DNA of 64,000 nt, taken from positions 372,001-436,000 of the forward strand of contig NZ_WQHP01000001.1 in the NCBI RefSeq assembly GCF_013035315.1. Direction: 5' to 3'. The notes under the pieces were generated by a model. That model saw only the letters and a list, made by a program, of their open reading frames with translations. It was not told where the DNA came from and made no database searches. The position numbers were made by a program, and so were the translations under genes. Shown here one piece after another: positions 46,727 through 54,661 of the stretch (position 1 is its first letter; each line of letters begins with the position of its first letter). Origin of the DNA: Ruegeria arenilitoris (GTDB taxonomy: Bacteria; Pseudomonadota; Alphaproteobacteria; Rhodobacterales; Rhodobacteraceae).

Positions 46727-47634
46727 GCCTTCTGCAGGTGGACGTAGGTTTCATTGTACCGGTTCGTCAAATGCTCACCCGCGCTGATTGTTTGACCCGA
46801 CGCCGGCGGGGCCACGTTTGTATCGTAGGACGGGTTGAAAAACAGCGGCACGGAAATTCGCTCTTGCGTGCCGCCAACCACACGATGCTCGGTCGCTTTG
46901 ACCTGACCGGCGGTCCAGAATTCAAGCATCTCACCAAAGTTAATGATAAACGTACCGGGTTTGGCCGAGACTGATTGCCATGTGTCGTCCGGCATACGGA
47001 CCTCAAGCCCCGAGGATCCGTCCGTTGCCAACAAGGTCAGGCATCCGTAATCGGTATGCGCCGCGATACCAAAATCGTGCTCTCCGGCCCAGGTGGGGCG
47101 TTCCGGGTAGAAATTTCCGCGCAACAGGGCCATGGGTGTGTCAAACGCTCTGTCAAAGCTGGTTTCATCGCGCCCCAAGGCGACAGCGATCGCCCTTAGA
47201 ATCCGCATCGCCACGCCGCATGCGTCGCTGTAATAGCCCTGAATAGTGTTTTGAAATTCAACAGGATATTCAGGCCAAAGGTTCGGCGCGTAAACACTCA
47301 GCCCTTTGTCGACAAAAGGGTTATCAGGCGGCAGTTCATAGCCACAGTCGAACACTTCCTTGAAATCCGGGTTGGCGTTGGGGTCGACCTGTTCGGACTG
47401 CGGCGCGCCCCACCCTCGGTTTGACCCTGTCACCGCCATGTCTACCGTCTTTTTCTGGACTTCGGGCAAGTGAAAAAACCCGCGATAAGTTTCGATCACT
47501 TCACACACCTGGTCGGTGTGCAGGCCGGTGTTCGATACGGTCAGGAACCCCACCTCGCCCACTGCGCGCAGTAACTTGGCCAGCTCTTGCGTCTCGCGCC
47601 GGTCCAGTTTCTCCAGATCCAGATCATCGATCAT
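46723..47634 (-). CDS. Isopenicillin N synthase-like 2-oxoglutarate/Fe(II) oxygenase
   Basis: The 303-residue protein has the DIOX_N-type start ([12 protein letters not shown]) and the 2OG-Fe(II) core with metal ligands His193 and Asp195 (HTDYG) and His250 (TEHRV), plus the oxoglutarate-binding Arg259-x-Ser261 (ERISVPLFF). Bacterial relatives hydroxylate or oxidise small molecules; the substrate is unknown. The start at 47634 has AGGAGG upstream. It does not imply beta-lactam synthesis. Confidence 0.9.
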   Translation of the reverse strand: MIDDLDLEKLDRRETQELAKLLRAVGEVGFLTVSNTGLHTDQVCEVIETYRGFFHLPEVQKKTVDMAVTGSNRGWGAPQSEQVDPNANPDFKEVFDCGYELPPDNPFVDKGLSVYAPNLWPEYPVEFQNTIQGYYSDACGVAMRILRAIAVALGRDETSFDRAFDTPMALLRGNFYPERPTWAGEHDFGIAAHTDYGCLTLLATDGSSGLEVRMPDDTWQSVSAKPGTFIINFGEMLEFWTAGQVKATEHRVVGGTQERISVPLFFNPSYDTNVAPPASGQTISAGEHLTNRYNETYVHLQKA

Positions 47635-47754
47635 CGGGCCCTCCTGTTTACCGAAAAGCCTGCCGTTGTACCCGCGCCTTTGCAACCGGAATTGTCAGGT
47701 GCGGCCAGCGGTGCTATCCGAGGGCAAACAATGACTAATCTGGGGGTACGCGTT

Positions 47755-48504
47755 ATGCGGCGTAAGTTGGCAGCAGGAAACTGGAAAATGAACGGCACCT
47801 CGGCTTCTTTGCCCGAGCTTCAGTCGCTGGCTACCTCCTATCCGAGCGCTTCGGTGGATGTTCTGATCTGCCCTCCTGCCACGTTGCTGCATCGCGCTGC
47901 AGACGTTGCTAAGGATACCGCGATCACTGTGGGCGGTCAGGATTGCCACGCGGCAGAGTCCGGCGCGCATACCGGAGACATCAGTGCTCAGATGTTGCTG
48001 GATGCAGGCGCGACCGCCGTCATTCTGGGGCATTCTGAGCGGCGTGAAGATCACGGCGAGCAGAACGAGGACGTGCGTGCCAAGGCGCGTGTCGCCATGG
48101 ACGCTGGCCTAAAAGCCATCATCTGCGTCGGCGAAAGCCTGGAACAGCGCGAGGCTGCAAACACTCTGGACATTATTGGAGGCCAGATGTCCGGCTCGAT
48201 CCCCGATCAGTCGACGGGAGAAAACCTGATCGTCGCCTATGAGCCGATCTGGGCTATTGGCACCGGCAAGGTCCCCACCCTGGACGAGATCGGAGAGGTC
48301 CACGACTTTATCCGCGCCCGGCTCGAGCGGCGCTTCGGCGAAGGCGTCGGCCGCTCGGTCCGGTTGCTGTATGGCGGCTCGGTCAAACCGAGCAACGCCG
48401 GTGACATCTTTGCAGTCTCGAATGTAGACGGGGCGCTGGTAGGCGGCGCGAGCCTGAAATCGCAGGACTTCTCAGGTGTCATCGACGCGCTGCAGAAGTC
48501 CTGA
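47755..48504 (+). CDS. tpiA: Triosephosphate isomerase
   Basis: TpiA interconverts dihydroxyacetone phosphate and glyceraldehyde 3-phosphate. The 249-residue protein has Lys11 in AAGNWKMNG, catalytic His93 in LGHSERR and Glu163 in [11 protein letters not shown], plus the phosphate loop [11 protein letters not shown] placed the start at 47755 with GGGGGT upstream; an in-frame ATG at 47731 with GAGGG is an alternative that adds eight residues. The divergent gap to the oxygenase gene is 120 bases. Confidence 0.96.
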   Translation: MRRKLAAGNWKMNGTSASLPELQSLATSYPSASVDVLICPPATLLHRAADVAKDTAITVGGQDCHAAESGAHTGDISAQMLLDAGATAVILGHSERREDHGEQNEDVRAKARVAMDAGLKAIICVGESLEQREAANTLDIIGGQMSGSIPDQSTGENLIVAYEPIWAIGTGKVPTLDEIGEVHDFIRARLERRFGEGVGRSVRLLYGGSVKPSNAGDIFAVSNVDGALVGGASLKSQDFSGVIDALQKS

Positions 48505-48506
48505 GG

Positions 48507-48818
48507 TCAGGCCAGTTTCATGGTGACCAGCCCTGCAATGATCAGGGCCGCGGCGATCAGGCGGGGTGCAGTCAGCGCCTCGCCCAAAAGCATCACGCCA
48601 ACCATAAAGGCTCCGACCGCGCCAATACCGGTCCAGATGGTATAGGCCGTGCCCAGCGGTAAATCCCTCATCGCGAGGGCCAACAGCCCAAATGAGCCAA
48701 TCATGGACACGCCCATCACAGCCGTGGGCCACATGCGCGAAAAACCCGCAGATTGCTTCATGGCAACCGCCCAAACGATTTCCAGAAGACCGGCGAACAA
48801 CAACAATATCCAGGGCAT
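48507..48818 (-). CDS. sugE: SMR-family guanidinium exporter (SugE/Gdx type)
   Basis: The 103-residue protein has four membrane helices and the coupling Glu13 in the first (LLLFAGLLEIVWAVAMKQSAGFSR), the Gdx/SugE signature, rather than the EmrE drug-pump pattern. Gdx proteins export guanidinium in exchange for protons. A guanidine-II riboswitch motif lies directly upstream, which supports this substrate from independent evidence. It is convergent with tpiA, two bases from its stop. Confidence 0.93.
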   Translation of the reverse strand: MPWILLLFAGLLEIVWAVAMKQSAGFSRMWPTAVMGVSMIGSFGLLALAMRDLPLGTAYTIWTGIGAVGAFMVGVMLLGEALTAPRLIAAALIIAGLVTMKLA

Positions 48819-48836
48819 AACAACACCTCATTTCCG

Positions 48837-48881
48837 TTCGGGTCGTCCCGAATGAACTGCCAAAACGGCGAGGTCGTCCTC
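48837..48881 (-). promoter_or_regulatory. Guanidine-II riboswitch (mini-ykkC) upstream of sugE
   Basis: On the minus strand two hairpins each carry an ACGA loop, the guanidine-binding ACGR tetraloop: GAGG-ACGA-CCTC (48881-48870) and TTCGGG-ACGA-CCCGAA (48852-48837), separated by a 17-base linker. A GAGGT ribosome-binding site lies eight bases after a short spacer and the sugE ATG at 48818. This matches the published two-hairpin architecture, in which dimerised loops bind guanidinium and free the ribosome-binding site. Confidence 0.88.
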
Positions 48882-49012
48882 TGACCGCTAGATAAAATCT
48901 CTTGACCGTGATTCAAGGGGATGCGAGGTGCTGGGCGATACTAGCATCGGCAATCGATGCGTTTTGGCCCTCAACTGCGTCTGGTTAGAACCTGCTCAGG
49001 TAAGGAAGAAGA

Positions 49013-49836
49013 ATGGAAAGTGCCGCCCGGAAATCACCAAAGACATGCATCATCTGCATGAAATGGGGCGACGCTTTCGGTCCTGACTATGTCAATCTGC
49101 TGTATGCTGCGGTTCAAGACCATATGTCGATGGACCACGACTTTATCTGTATCACCGACAATGCCGAAGGGTTAAAGCCGGGCATCAAGGTTGTCCCGCT
49201 TTCCTTCCCCCAGCTTGAAAGAGACCTATGGGTTCACGGCAAATGGCCCAAGCTGTTGATGTTCGACCGCGAGATTGTCGGAGAGTACGACGCCGCGCTG
49301 TTTCTCGACCTGGATCTGGTCGTCACCGGGCAGTTGGACCCGCTGTTGACGATCATGCTGGAAAAAGGCGGCCTGTATCTGATGCCCAAGTTCCGCGGGC
49401 TTGTCTGGCGCATGATCCCCGCCGTGATCCGGGACCGGATTCCGTGGTTCATGAACAAAGTGACACGCGGTAATTCCTCGATCGTTGGGTACGTCCCGGC
49501 CGAGCAGTTTCACCTGTTCTATGACTTCGACGGGGCCAAGGACCTGCCGAAATATGAAAATGACCAGAATTACATCTCGGCGCTTGCGACGAACCGGAAA
49601 TGCTATCCCAAGAATTGGTGCATCGGCATTATCCATCTGGTCTATTATTGGCCGTTTGGCCTGATCTTCAAAAAGTACAAAAAGCGCCCCAAAAGGCCGA
49701 AGATCGTGATTTTCAATGGCGCCCCAACCCAAATGAGCTGTTGGATGACAGCATCGGTTATTGGGGATCACGCCGCCGCCGCGCTTATGGCGGGATCGAA
49801 TGGGTCGCGGACTACCTGAACAAGTACGGTGCGTGA
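49013..49836 (+). pseudogene. Glycosyltransferase-like protein with a one-base frameshift near the end
   Basis: From 49013 the frame encodes a protein starting SPKTCIICMKWGDAFGPDYVN with the DxD-type motif AALFLDLDLVVTGQLDPL, typical of GT8-like or capsular glycosyltransferases. After FNG it leaves the natural frame and ends at 49819 with an implausible tail. The next frame continues with PNPNELLDDSIGYWG...EWVADYLNKYGA to a stop at 49836. Adding one C to the C4 run at 49722-49725 restores a 274-residue product. The substrate is unknown. This break resembles the one at 26504. Confidence 0.75.
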
Positions 49837-49874
49837 AAAAAGGCCGGGTCTGGCGAAGACCCGGCCTTTCTTTG
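49837..49874. terminator. Strong bidirectional terminator between the glycosyltransferase and dctM
   Basis: Thirteen-base perfect stem AAAGGCCGGGTCT / AGACCCGGCCTTT with a GGCGA loop, flanked by A and T runs. Confidence 0.92.
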
Positions 49875-49887
49875 GTAGCCTGTATCG

Positions 49888-51264
49888 CTAGTTCGTTATG
49901 ATCTCCGGCCCCATGAAGGTGTTCGGCAGGAAGGTCGATATCCACGGTATGTACGTCACCATGATCAGGAAGACGAACAGAACCGCCAGGAACGGCAATG
50001 CAGCCTTCACAACGCTCATCATTGGCATACCGGCGACGCCCGACGTTACGAAGAGGTTCAGACCAACCGGAGGCGTGATCATCCCGATCTCCATGTTAAC
50101 CACCATGATGATACCCAGATGGATCGGGTCGATGCCCAACTCGATCGCAATCGGGAACACCAGCGGTGCCACGATAACCAACAGACCCGAGGGCTCCATG
50201 AACTGACCGCCGATCAGCAGGATGACGTTGACCACGATCAAGAAGGTCACCGGCCCCAGACCTGCCGACAGCATGGCACTGGCGATATGCTGCGGCACTT
50301 GCTCATCCGTCAGCACGTGTTTCAGGATCAGCGCGTTGGCGATGACGAACAGTAACGTCACCGTCAGTTTGCCAGCCTCAAACAGCGTATGTTTGGTGTC
50401 GGGGTGGAAGAACGCCGTGACCAGCGCATATGGCTTTTTCAGCAACGGCAGGTTCGGCGTACCCTCTTCCGTGCTAAGCGGCCCCATGTCCTTGTATACA
50501 AAGCTAGCGATAAAGAAGGCATAAACGGCAGCAACCGCAGCTGCCTCGGTCGGGGTGAAGATACCGCCGTAAATGCCGCCCAGAATGATCACGATCAGGA
50601 ACAAGCCCCACCCGGCTTCGCGCGCTGAGACAAAGATCTCGCCCCAGCCTTTCCAGTCGCCTTTGGGCAGGTTTTTCACCTTGGCCATGACGTAGATCGT
50701 GATCATCAGCATCAGACCCGCCATCAGGCCGGGAATAACGCCCGCCAGGAACATGCGTCCAACCGAGACCTCGACAGCCGCAGCATAGACCACCATCACG
50801 ATGGAGGGCGGGATCAGGATGCCGAGCGTACCGGCGTTACAGATCACACCAGCAGCGAATTCTTTCGAGTACCCGACCTGGCGCATCCCTGCGATCACGA
50901 TCGAACCGATAGCGACCACAGTGGCCGGGGACGACCCGGAAAGCGCAGCAAACAGCATACAGGCGAACACGCCCGCAATCGCCAGACCGCCCGGCAAATG
51001 ACCCACACAGGCAATCGAGAACCGGATGATACGCCGCGCCACACCGCCTGTCGTCATGAAAGACGACGCGAGGATGAAGAACGGGATCGCCAGCAGCGTG
51101 AAGTGCCCCTCAAACGCCTCGAACAGTGTTCCCGCAACCGATGCCAGCGAACTGTCGGAATAGATCAGCAGGAACAGGGTCGAGCTAAGGCCAAGCGCCA
51201 CGGCGATCGGAACCCCGATCAGCAACAGGCCGATGACCATCGAGAATAGAAGTACGACGTCCAT
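49888..51264 (-). CDS. dctM: TRAP transporter large permease (DctM)
   Basis: The 458-residue inner-membrane protein is the DctM subunit, with about 12 predicted helices and family motifs such as VLLFSMVIGLLLIGVPIAVALGLS, FAALSGSSPATVVAIGS and LGIIMVVNMEIGMITPPVGLNLFV. It imports substrate, using a sodium gradient, together with DctQ and the binding protein DctP. It starts at the dctQ stop (one-base overlap). The adjacent DctB/DctD system and the DctP sequence suggest a C4-dicarboxylate or related acid. Confidence 0.94.
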   Translation of the reverse strand: MDVVLLFSMVIGLLLIGVPIAVALGLSSTLFLLIYSDSSLASVAGTLFEAFEGHFTLLAIPFFILASSFMTTGGVARRIIRFSIACVGHLPGGLAIAGVFACMLFAALSGSSPATVVAIGSIVIAGMRQVGYSKEFAAGVICNAGTLGILIPPSIVMVVYAAAVEVSVGRMFLAGVIPGLMAGLMLMITIYVMAKVKNLPKGDWKGWGEIFVSAREAGWGLFLIVIILGGIYGGIFTPTEAAAVAAVYAFFIASFVYKDMGPLSTEEGTPNLPLLKKPYALVTAFFHPDTKHTLFEAGKLTVTLLFVIANALILKHVLTDEQVPQHIASAMLSAGLGPVTFLIVVNVILLIGGQFMEPSGLLVIVAPLVFPIAIELGIDPIHLGIIMVVNMEIGMITPPVGLNLFVTSGVAGMPMMSVVKAALPFLAVLFVFLIMVTYIPWISTFLPNTFMGPEIITN

Positions 51265-51941
51265 TAGTCATGCTCTCCTTGCTGAGCGCGGACTTCTTCG
51301 ATCTCGTCCTCGACTTCGTGGCTGGCGACAAGACGGTCTGTCTCGCCACGCCAGATTTGTACTGCGACTTGGGTAAAACGGATCACCAGCAGCAGCATTG
51401 ACACTGGCAGAACCAGATACGGCACCACCTTGGGCAGCTTTTCATAGCCCTCGCCATAGTTGATCAGGTCTTCCAGAAAGCGCAGCGGCGCGACCATGGG
51501 GATATCGTCCACCTCGTAAAAGCTCTGGCTGCGTGCGTCGAAATTGAACCCGGTCGGGAACCAGCGGCCGGAGGTGGGCGGCAAGTCCGCAAACACGGCC
51601 CAATAGTCATATGAGCCTTTCAGCAGCAGCAGCGAAAATACCAGACAGCACCCAACCGCGATCAGCGCCAGAATGCGGCGTGGTGCCGGGGCCAACATGT
51701 TCAGGATGGCGTCCACACCCAGATGCGCATGTTTCTTGACCGCATACGAAGCACCCAAAAGGACCAGCCAGCCAAAGGTGAACACAGTCAGCTCCAGCGC
51801 CCACAAGATGTTGGAATTAAAAACAAAGCGCGCGATCACATTGGCGAAGGTCACGACCGTCATCAGGCCCAGCAACGCCGCAATCATGGTCTCTTCGATA
51901 TGGTCGACCAGCCCGCCTTGGCCGGGTTTCGAACCAGACAT
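51264..51941 (-). CDS. dctQ: TRAP transporter small permease (DctQ)
   Basis: The 225-residue protein has four membrane helices, with IEETMIAALLGLMTVVTFANVIARFV and WALELTVFTFGWLVLLGASYAVKKHAHLGVD as the DctQ signature. It carries a longer periplasmic insert (about residues 115-160) than the usual 160-180-residue DctQ. It overlaps dctM by one base and follows dctP after a hairpin-containing gap. Confidence 0.92.
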   Translation of the reverse strand: MSGSKPGQGGLVDHIEETMIAALLGLMTVVTFANVIARFVFNSNILWALELTVFTFGWLVLLGASYAVKKHAHLGVDAILNMLAPAPRRILALIAVGCCLVFSLLLLKGSYDYWAVFADLPPTSGRWFPTGFNFDARSQSFYEVDDIPMVAPLRFLEDLINYGEGYEKLPKVVPYLVLPVSMLLLVIRFTQVAVQIWRGETDRLVASHEVEDEIEEVRAQQGEHD

Positions 51942-51980
51942 TTATCTGTCCCCACATTTATTGGTGATGAGAGTAAGGTT

Positions 51981-52003
51981 GGCGGGCCTTTAAACGGCCC
52001 GCC
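51981..52003 (-). other. Stem-loop between dctP and dctQ
   Basis: Eight-base perfect stem GGCGGGCC / GGCCCGCC with a seven-base loop lies in the 117-base gap after dctP, without a T run. Such hairpins often stabilise the binding-protein mRNA so that it is made in excess of the permease. Confidence 0.6.
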
Positions 52004-52058
52004 CGGCCCACGCGTCGATTACTCCCCAGTGCCCGGACGCGCGACCTGTATTACGGGT

Positions 52059-53060
52059 TTAGAACCCGGCGTTGATTGCCTGAGCGGCGTCGATCTTGTC
52101 CTGACCAACGTCACCCGCGAATTGATCCCAAACGGGCTTCATCGCATCGACCCAAGCCTGACGCTGTTCAGGGTTCAGTTCCCGAATGATGCCGCCCGCG
52201 TCGGTGATCGAGGCTTTGGCCGCTTCGTTCACAGCAAAGGCTTCTTTGTTCCGCGTCTCGGTCACTTCACCTAGAATGGTCAGGAACTGATCACGCACCG
52301 CAGGATCCAGGCTGTCCAGCCAATCCACCGAGGTCACGACCAGATAGTCGATGATCCCGTGGTTGGTTTCGGTGATACCGTCCTGCACCTCGAAGAACTT
52401 CTTGCCGTAGATGTTCGACCAGGTGTTTTCCTGCCCGTCCACAACGCCCTGCTGCAGTGCGCCGTACACTTCCGAGAACGCCATTTTCTGCGGGCTACCA
52501 CCAATGGCTTCCATCTGAGCCACCAGAACGTCCGAAGACTGAACGCGGAACTTGAGGCCATCCGCGTCTGCCGGATCGACCAGAGGTTTGTTCGCCGACA
52601 TCTGCTTCATGCCATTGTGCCAGAAGGCCAAGCCTTGCAGGCCGCGGCGCTGCATGCTGTCCTTCATAGCCTGACCATCGGCCGAGGCCTGGAACGCGTC
52701 GACGGCGTCGATGTTCTTGAACATGAACGGCAGGTCGAACAGACGGAATTGCTTGGTGAACTTTTCAAACTTCGACAGCGACGGAGCGGCCAGTTGGACG
52801 TCGCCTTGCAACATCGCCTCGAGCACCTTGTCGTCATTGTAAAGCGTGGAGTTCGGGTAAACCTCCATGCACATCACGCCGTTCATCTCGTCATTGACGC
52901 GCTGCTCCAGCAACGATGCTGCGATGCCCTTGGGGTGTTTGTCCGTGTTTGTCACATGCGCGAACTTGACCACGATCTCGCCATCGTCACAGGCGGCCAT
53001 GGCGGCCGATGCAGTAACGCTCAGTGCCAGCGCGGTGGCAGCAGTAGTAAGGAATTTCAT
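52059..53060 (-). CDS. dctP: TRAP transporter solute-binding protein (DctP)
   Basis: The 333-residue periplasmic protein has a signal peptide (TTAATALALSVTASAAMA), and the DctP pattern KHPKGIAASLLEQRVND, VYPNSTLYNDDKVLEAML, KFRVQSSDVLVAQMEAIGG (with the substrate-carboxylate Arg) and QGVVDGQENTWSNIYGKKFFEVQ. GGGAGG precedes the ATG. Two palindromic activator sites lie 190-240 bases upstream, so it is the first gene of the dctPQM operon. Confidence 0.94.
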   Translation of the reverse strand: MKFLTTAATALALSVTASAAMAACDDGEIVVKFAHVTNTDKHPKGIAASLLEQRVNDEMNGVMCMEVYPNSTLYNDDKVLEAMLQGDVQLAAPSLSKFEKFTKQFRLFDLPFMFKNIDAVDAFQASADGQAMKDSMQRRGLQGLAFWHNGMKQMSANKPLVDPADADGLKFRVQSSDVLVAQMEAIGGSPQKMAFSEVYGALQQGVVDGQENTWSNIYGKKFFEVQDGITETNHGIIDYLVVTSVDWLDSLDPAVRDQFLTILGEVTETRNKEAFAVNEAAKASITDAGGIIRELNPEQRQAWVDAMKPVWDQFAGDVGQDKIDAAQAINAGF

Positions 53061-53431
53061 CTGTCTTTTCCTCCCAGACTTCCGTGAAACCTTTCGTCGA
53101 CGCCCAAAAGACGCCGCATGCCGCGAAGTGAACCGAATCGCAGATCACCGCTCAACTTTTTGTTTAAACTTTCACCACATCAGACTTTATTGTTTCTTTT
53201 CAATAGCTTCAAACCACATCCCAAGTTCCGCTGTGGCGGCGCTTCTAACTGCTGTGCGGAAATCCGCACATGCCAAAGCCATGCTGTGCGGATTTCCGCA
53301 CAGGTCGCGAATCAAATGAGACAACGCGCAGGGCTAATCCTCACTAAAACGACCGCAGACCGCATCAGCGGGCTGCCCGGCCCAACGGCTTCAAACGCAT
53401 GTAAATGCGGCGAAAGCCGGCGGGAGCGTTC
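53061..53431. other. 371-base gap upstream of dctP: regulatory region, no gene
   Basis: Between the dctP start and the dctD stop I see no plausible coding frame. It holds the two activator palindromes at 53253-53302. The only GG-N10-GC spacing I found toward dctP (minus strand, 53115-53102) is a poor sigma-54 match. The final 100 bases next to dctD have no recognisable signal. Confidence 0.7.
53253..53302. promoter_or_regulatory. Paired DctD-type upstream activator sites
   Basis: Two 18-base inverted repeats, TGTGCGGAAATCCGCACA (53253-53270) and TGTGCGGATTTCCGCACA (53285-53302), share eight-base arms TGTGCGGA / TCCGCACA around two central bases and lie 32 bases apart centre to centre. This matches the form I remember for rhizobial DctD enhancer sites. 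DctD, encoded next to them, is the expected binder. Confidence 0.7.
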
Positions 53432-54661
53432 CTAGCGGCGATAGTCCTCAGGGCGAATCTGATAGCGCGCCAGTTTGTCGTAAAACGTCTTGCGCGGAAG
53501 CTTCAACGCTTTGGCAGCATCCGCTGCTTTGCCGTTGTGCCGCCCCAGTGCGGCGATCAGCAGCGACCGTTCGACCCGCGCCATCTGCTCATTCAATCCC
53601 AGATCAGTTCCACGCGCGACTTCTTCGGGCATACCAAGCACGAACCGCATTGCGGCTGACATCAAAGACCGCGCATTCCCCGGCCAATCGCTGGCCATTA
53701 AGGATGCCAAATGTTCCGACGTAATCTCGGGCTCGGCAATACCGGCCTGTTCCGCGGCTTGCGCAACGTAGTGACGAAAGATGATCGGAATGTCCTCAGG
53801 GCGTTCGGCCAACGACGGTATACGCACGCGCATGACATCCAACCGGTAAAACAGGTCTGCACTGAACCTGCCTTGCTCTGACAAAACCGCCAGATCGGCA
53901 GTTGTGCCCGCCACAATGCGGGCGCCGGGTCCCTGCTCGACCAGTTCCAAAGCAGCGTATTGCGTCGCCTCCGGCATGGCCGAGACCTCGTCCAGAAACA
54001 ATGACCCGCCGGCCGCATCTTCGCAGACCCGGGCCAGACCATCGGGCGTCAGCCCTGACGCCGGGCGTTTTACAAACGGCCCCTGCCCAACGGGGGACAT
54101 CAGATGCACCACCTCGGCCACCTTGGAAATCCCACTGCCCGGCGGTCCGGTGACCAACACCTCGGCTTTCGTAGGCGCGACGGACCGGACCCGTTCCCTT
54201 AATGCCTCGGCTTGCGCAGACAAGCCGAACAGTAACCGTGCCGCTGGGTCGCCGCGCTCAAGCTCGGATTTCAGGGCGCGCTGTTCGATCACCTGAGTTC
54301 GAGCCTCGAACGCGCGCTCCAACACTGACAGCAGGTCGGCTGCGGCGCAGGGTTTCTCCAAAAAGTCGAACGCACCCTGACCCATGGCCTGCACGGCCAT
54401 CGGTATGTCGCCCTCTCCGGTCAGCAGGATAACAGGCAATTCTGGATCGACGTCGCGAGCGTAGGTCAACAGATGAAATCCGTCACGACCGGGCATTCGA
54501 ATGTCCGAAACGATGACTCCGGGAAAATCCGCCCGGATATGATCCTTTGCCGCAACGAACGATCCGGCCGTTACCGGATCGTAATCCGCCAGCTCCAACG
54601 TCTGCGCCAGGGCCTCGCGCACAGCGGCATCGTCATCGACCAGTAGAATTTTCCGCGTCAT
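53432..54661 (-). CDS. dctD: DctD-like NtrC-family response regulator with a degenerate AAA+ domain
   Basis: The 409-residue regulator has a receiver domain with phospho-acceptor Asp53 (VIVSDIRMPGRDG) and Lys103, an AAA+ domain and a Fis-type helix-turn-helix at the end (KAADAAKALKLPRKTFYDKLARY). Unlike normal NtrC proteins, Walker A reads GPPGSGIS (172-179), with Ile178 in place of the ATP-binding Lys. The segment between it and Walker B (GGSLFLDEV, 218-226) is about 30 residues short and lacks the GAFTGA loop that contacts sigma-54. It probably works without sigma-54, as Rhodobacter NtrC does, or by DNA binding alone. It overlaps dctB by four bases. Confidence 0.88.
   Translation of the reverse strand: MTRKILLVDDDAAVREALAQTLELADYDPVTAGSFVAAKDHIRADFPGVIVSDIRMPGRDGFHLLTYARDVDPELPVILLTGEGDIPMAVQAMGQGAFDFLEKPCAAADLLSVLERAFEARTQVIEQRALKSELERGDPAARLLFGLSAQAEALRERVRSVAPTKAEVLVTGPPGSGISKVAEVVHLMSPVGQGPFVKRPASGLTPDGLARVCEDAAGGSLFLDEVSAMPEATQYAALELVEQGPGARIVAGTTADLAVLSEQGRFSADLFYRLDVMRVRIPSLAERPEDIPIIFRHYVAQAAEQAGIAEPEITSEHLASLMASDWPGNARSLMSAAMRFVLGMPEEVARGTDLGLNEQMARVERSLLIAALGRHNGKAADAAKALKLPRKTFYDKLARYQIRPEDYRR

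Noticed and set aside
53102..53115. Sigma-54 promoter for dctP
   Set aside because: GG-N10-GC spacing exists, but the bases around it match the consensus poorly and DctD lacks GAFTGA, so I did not list it.
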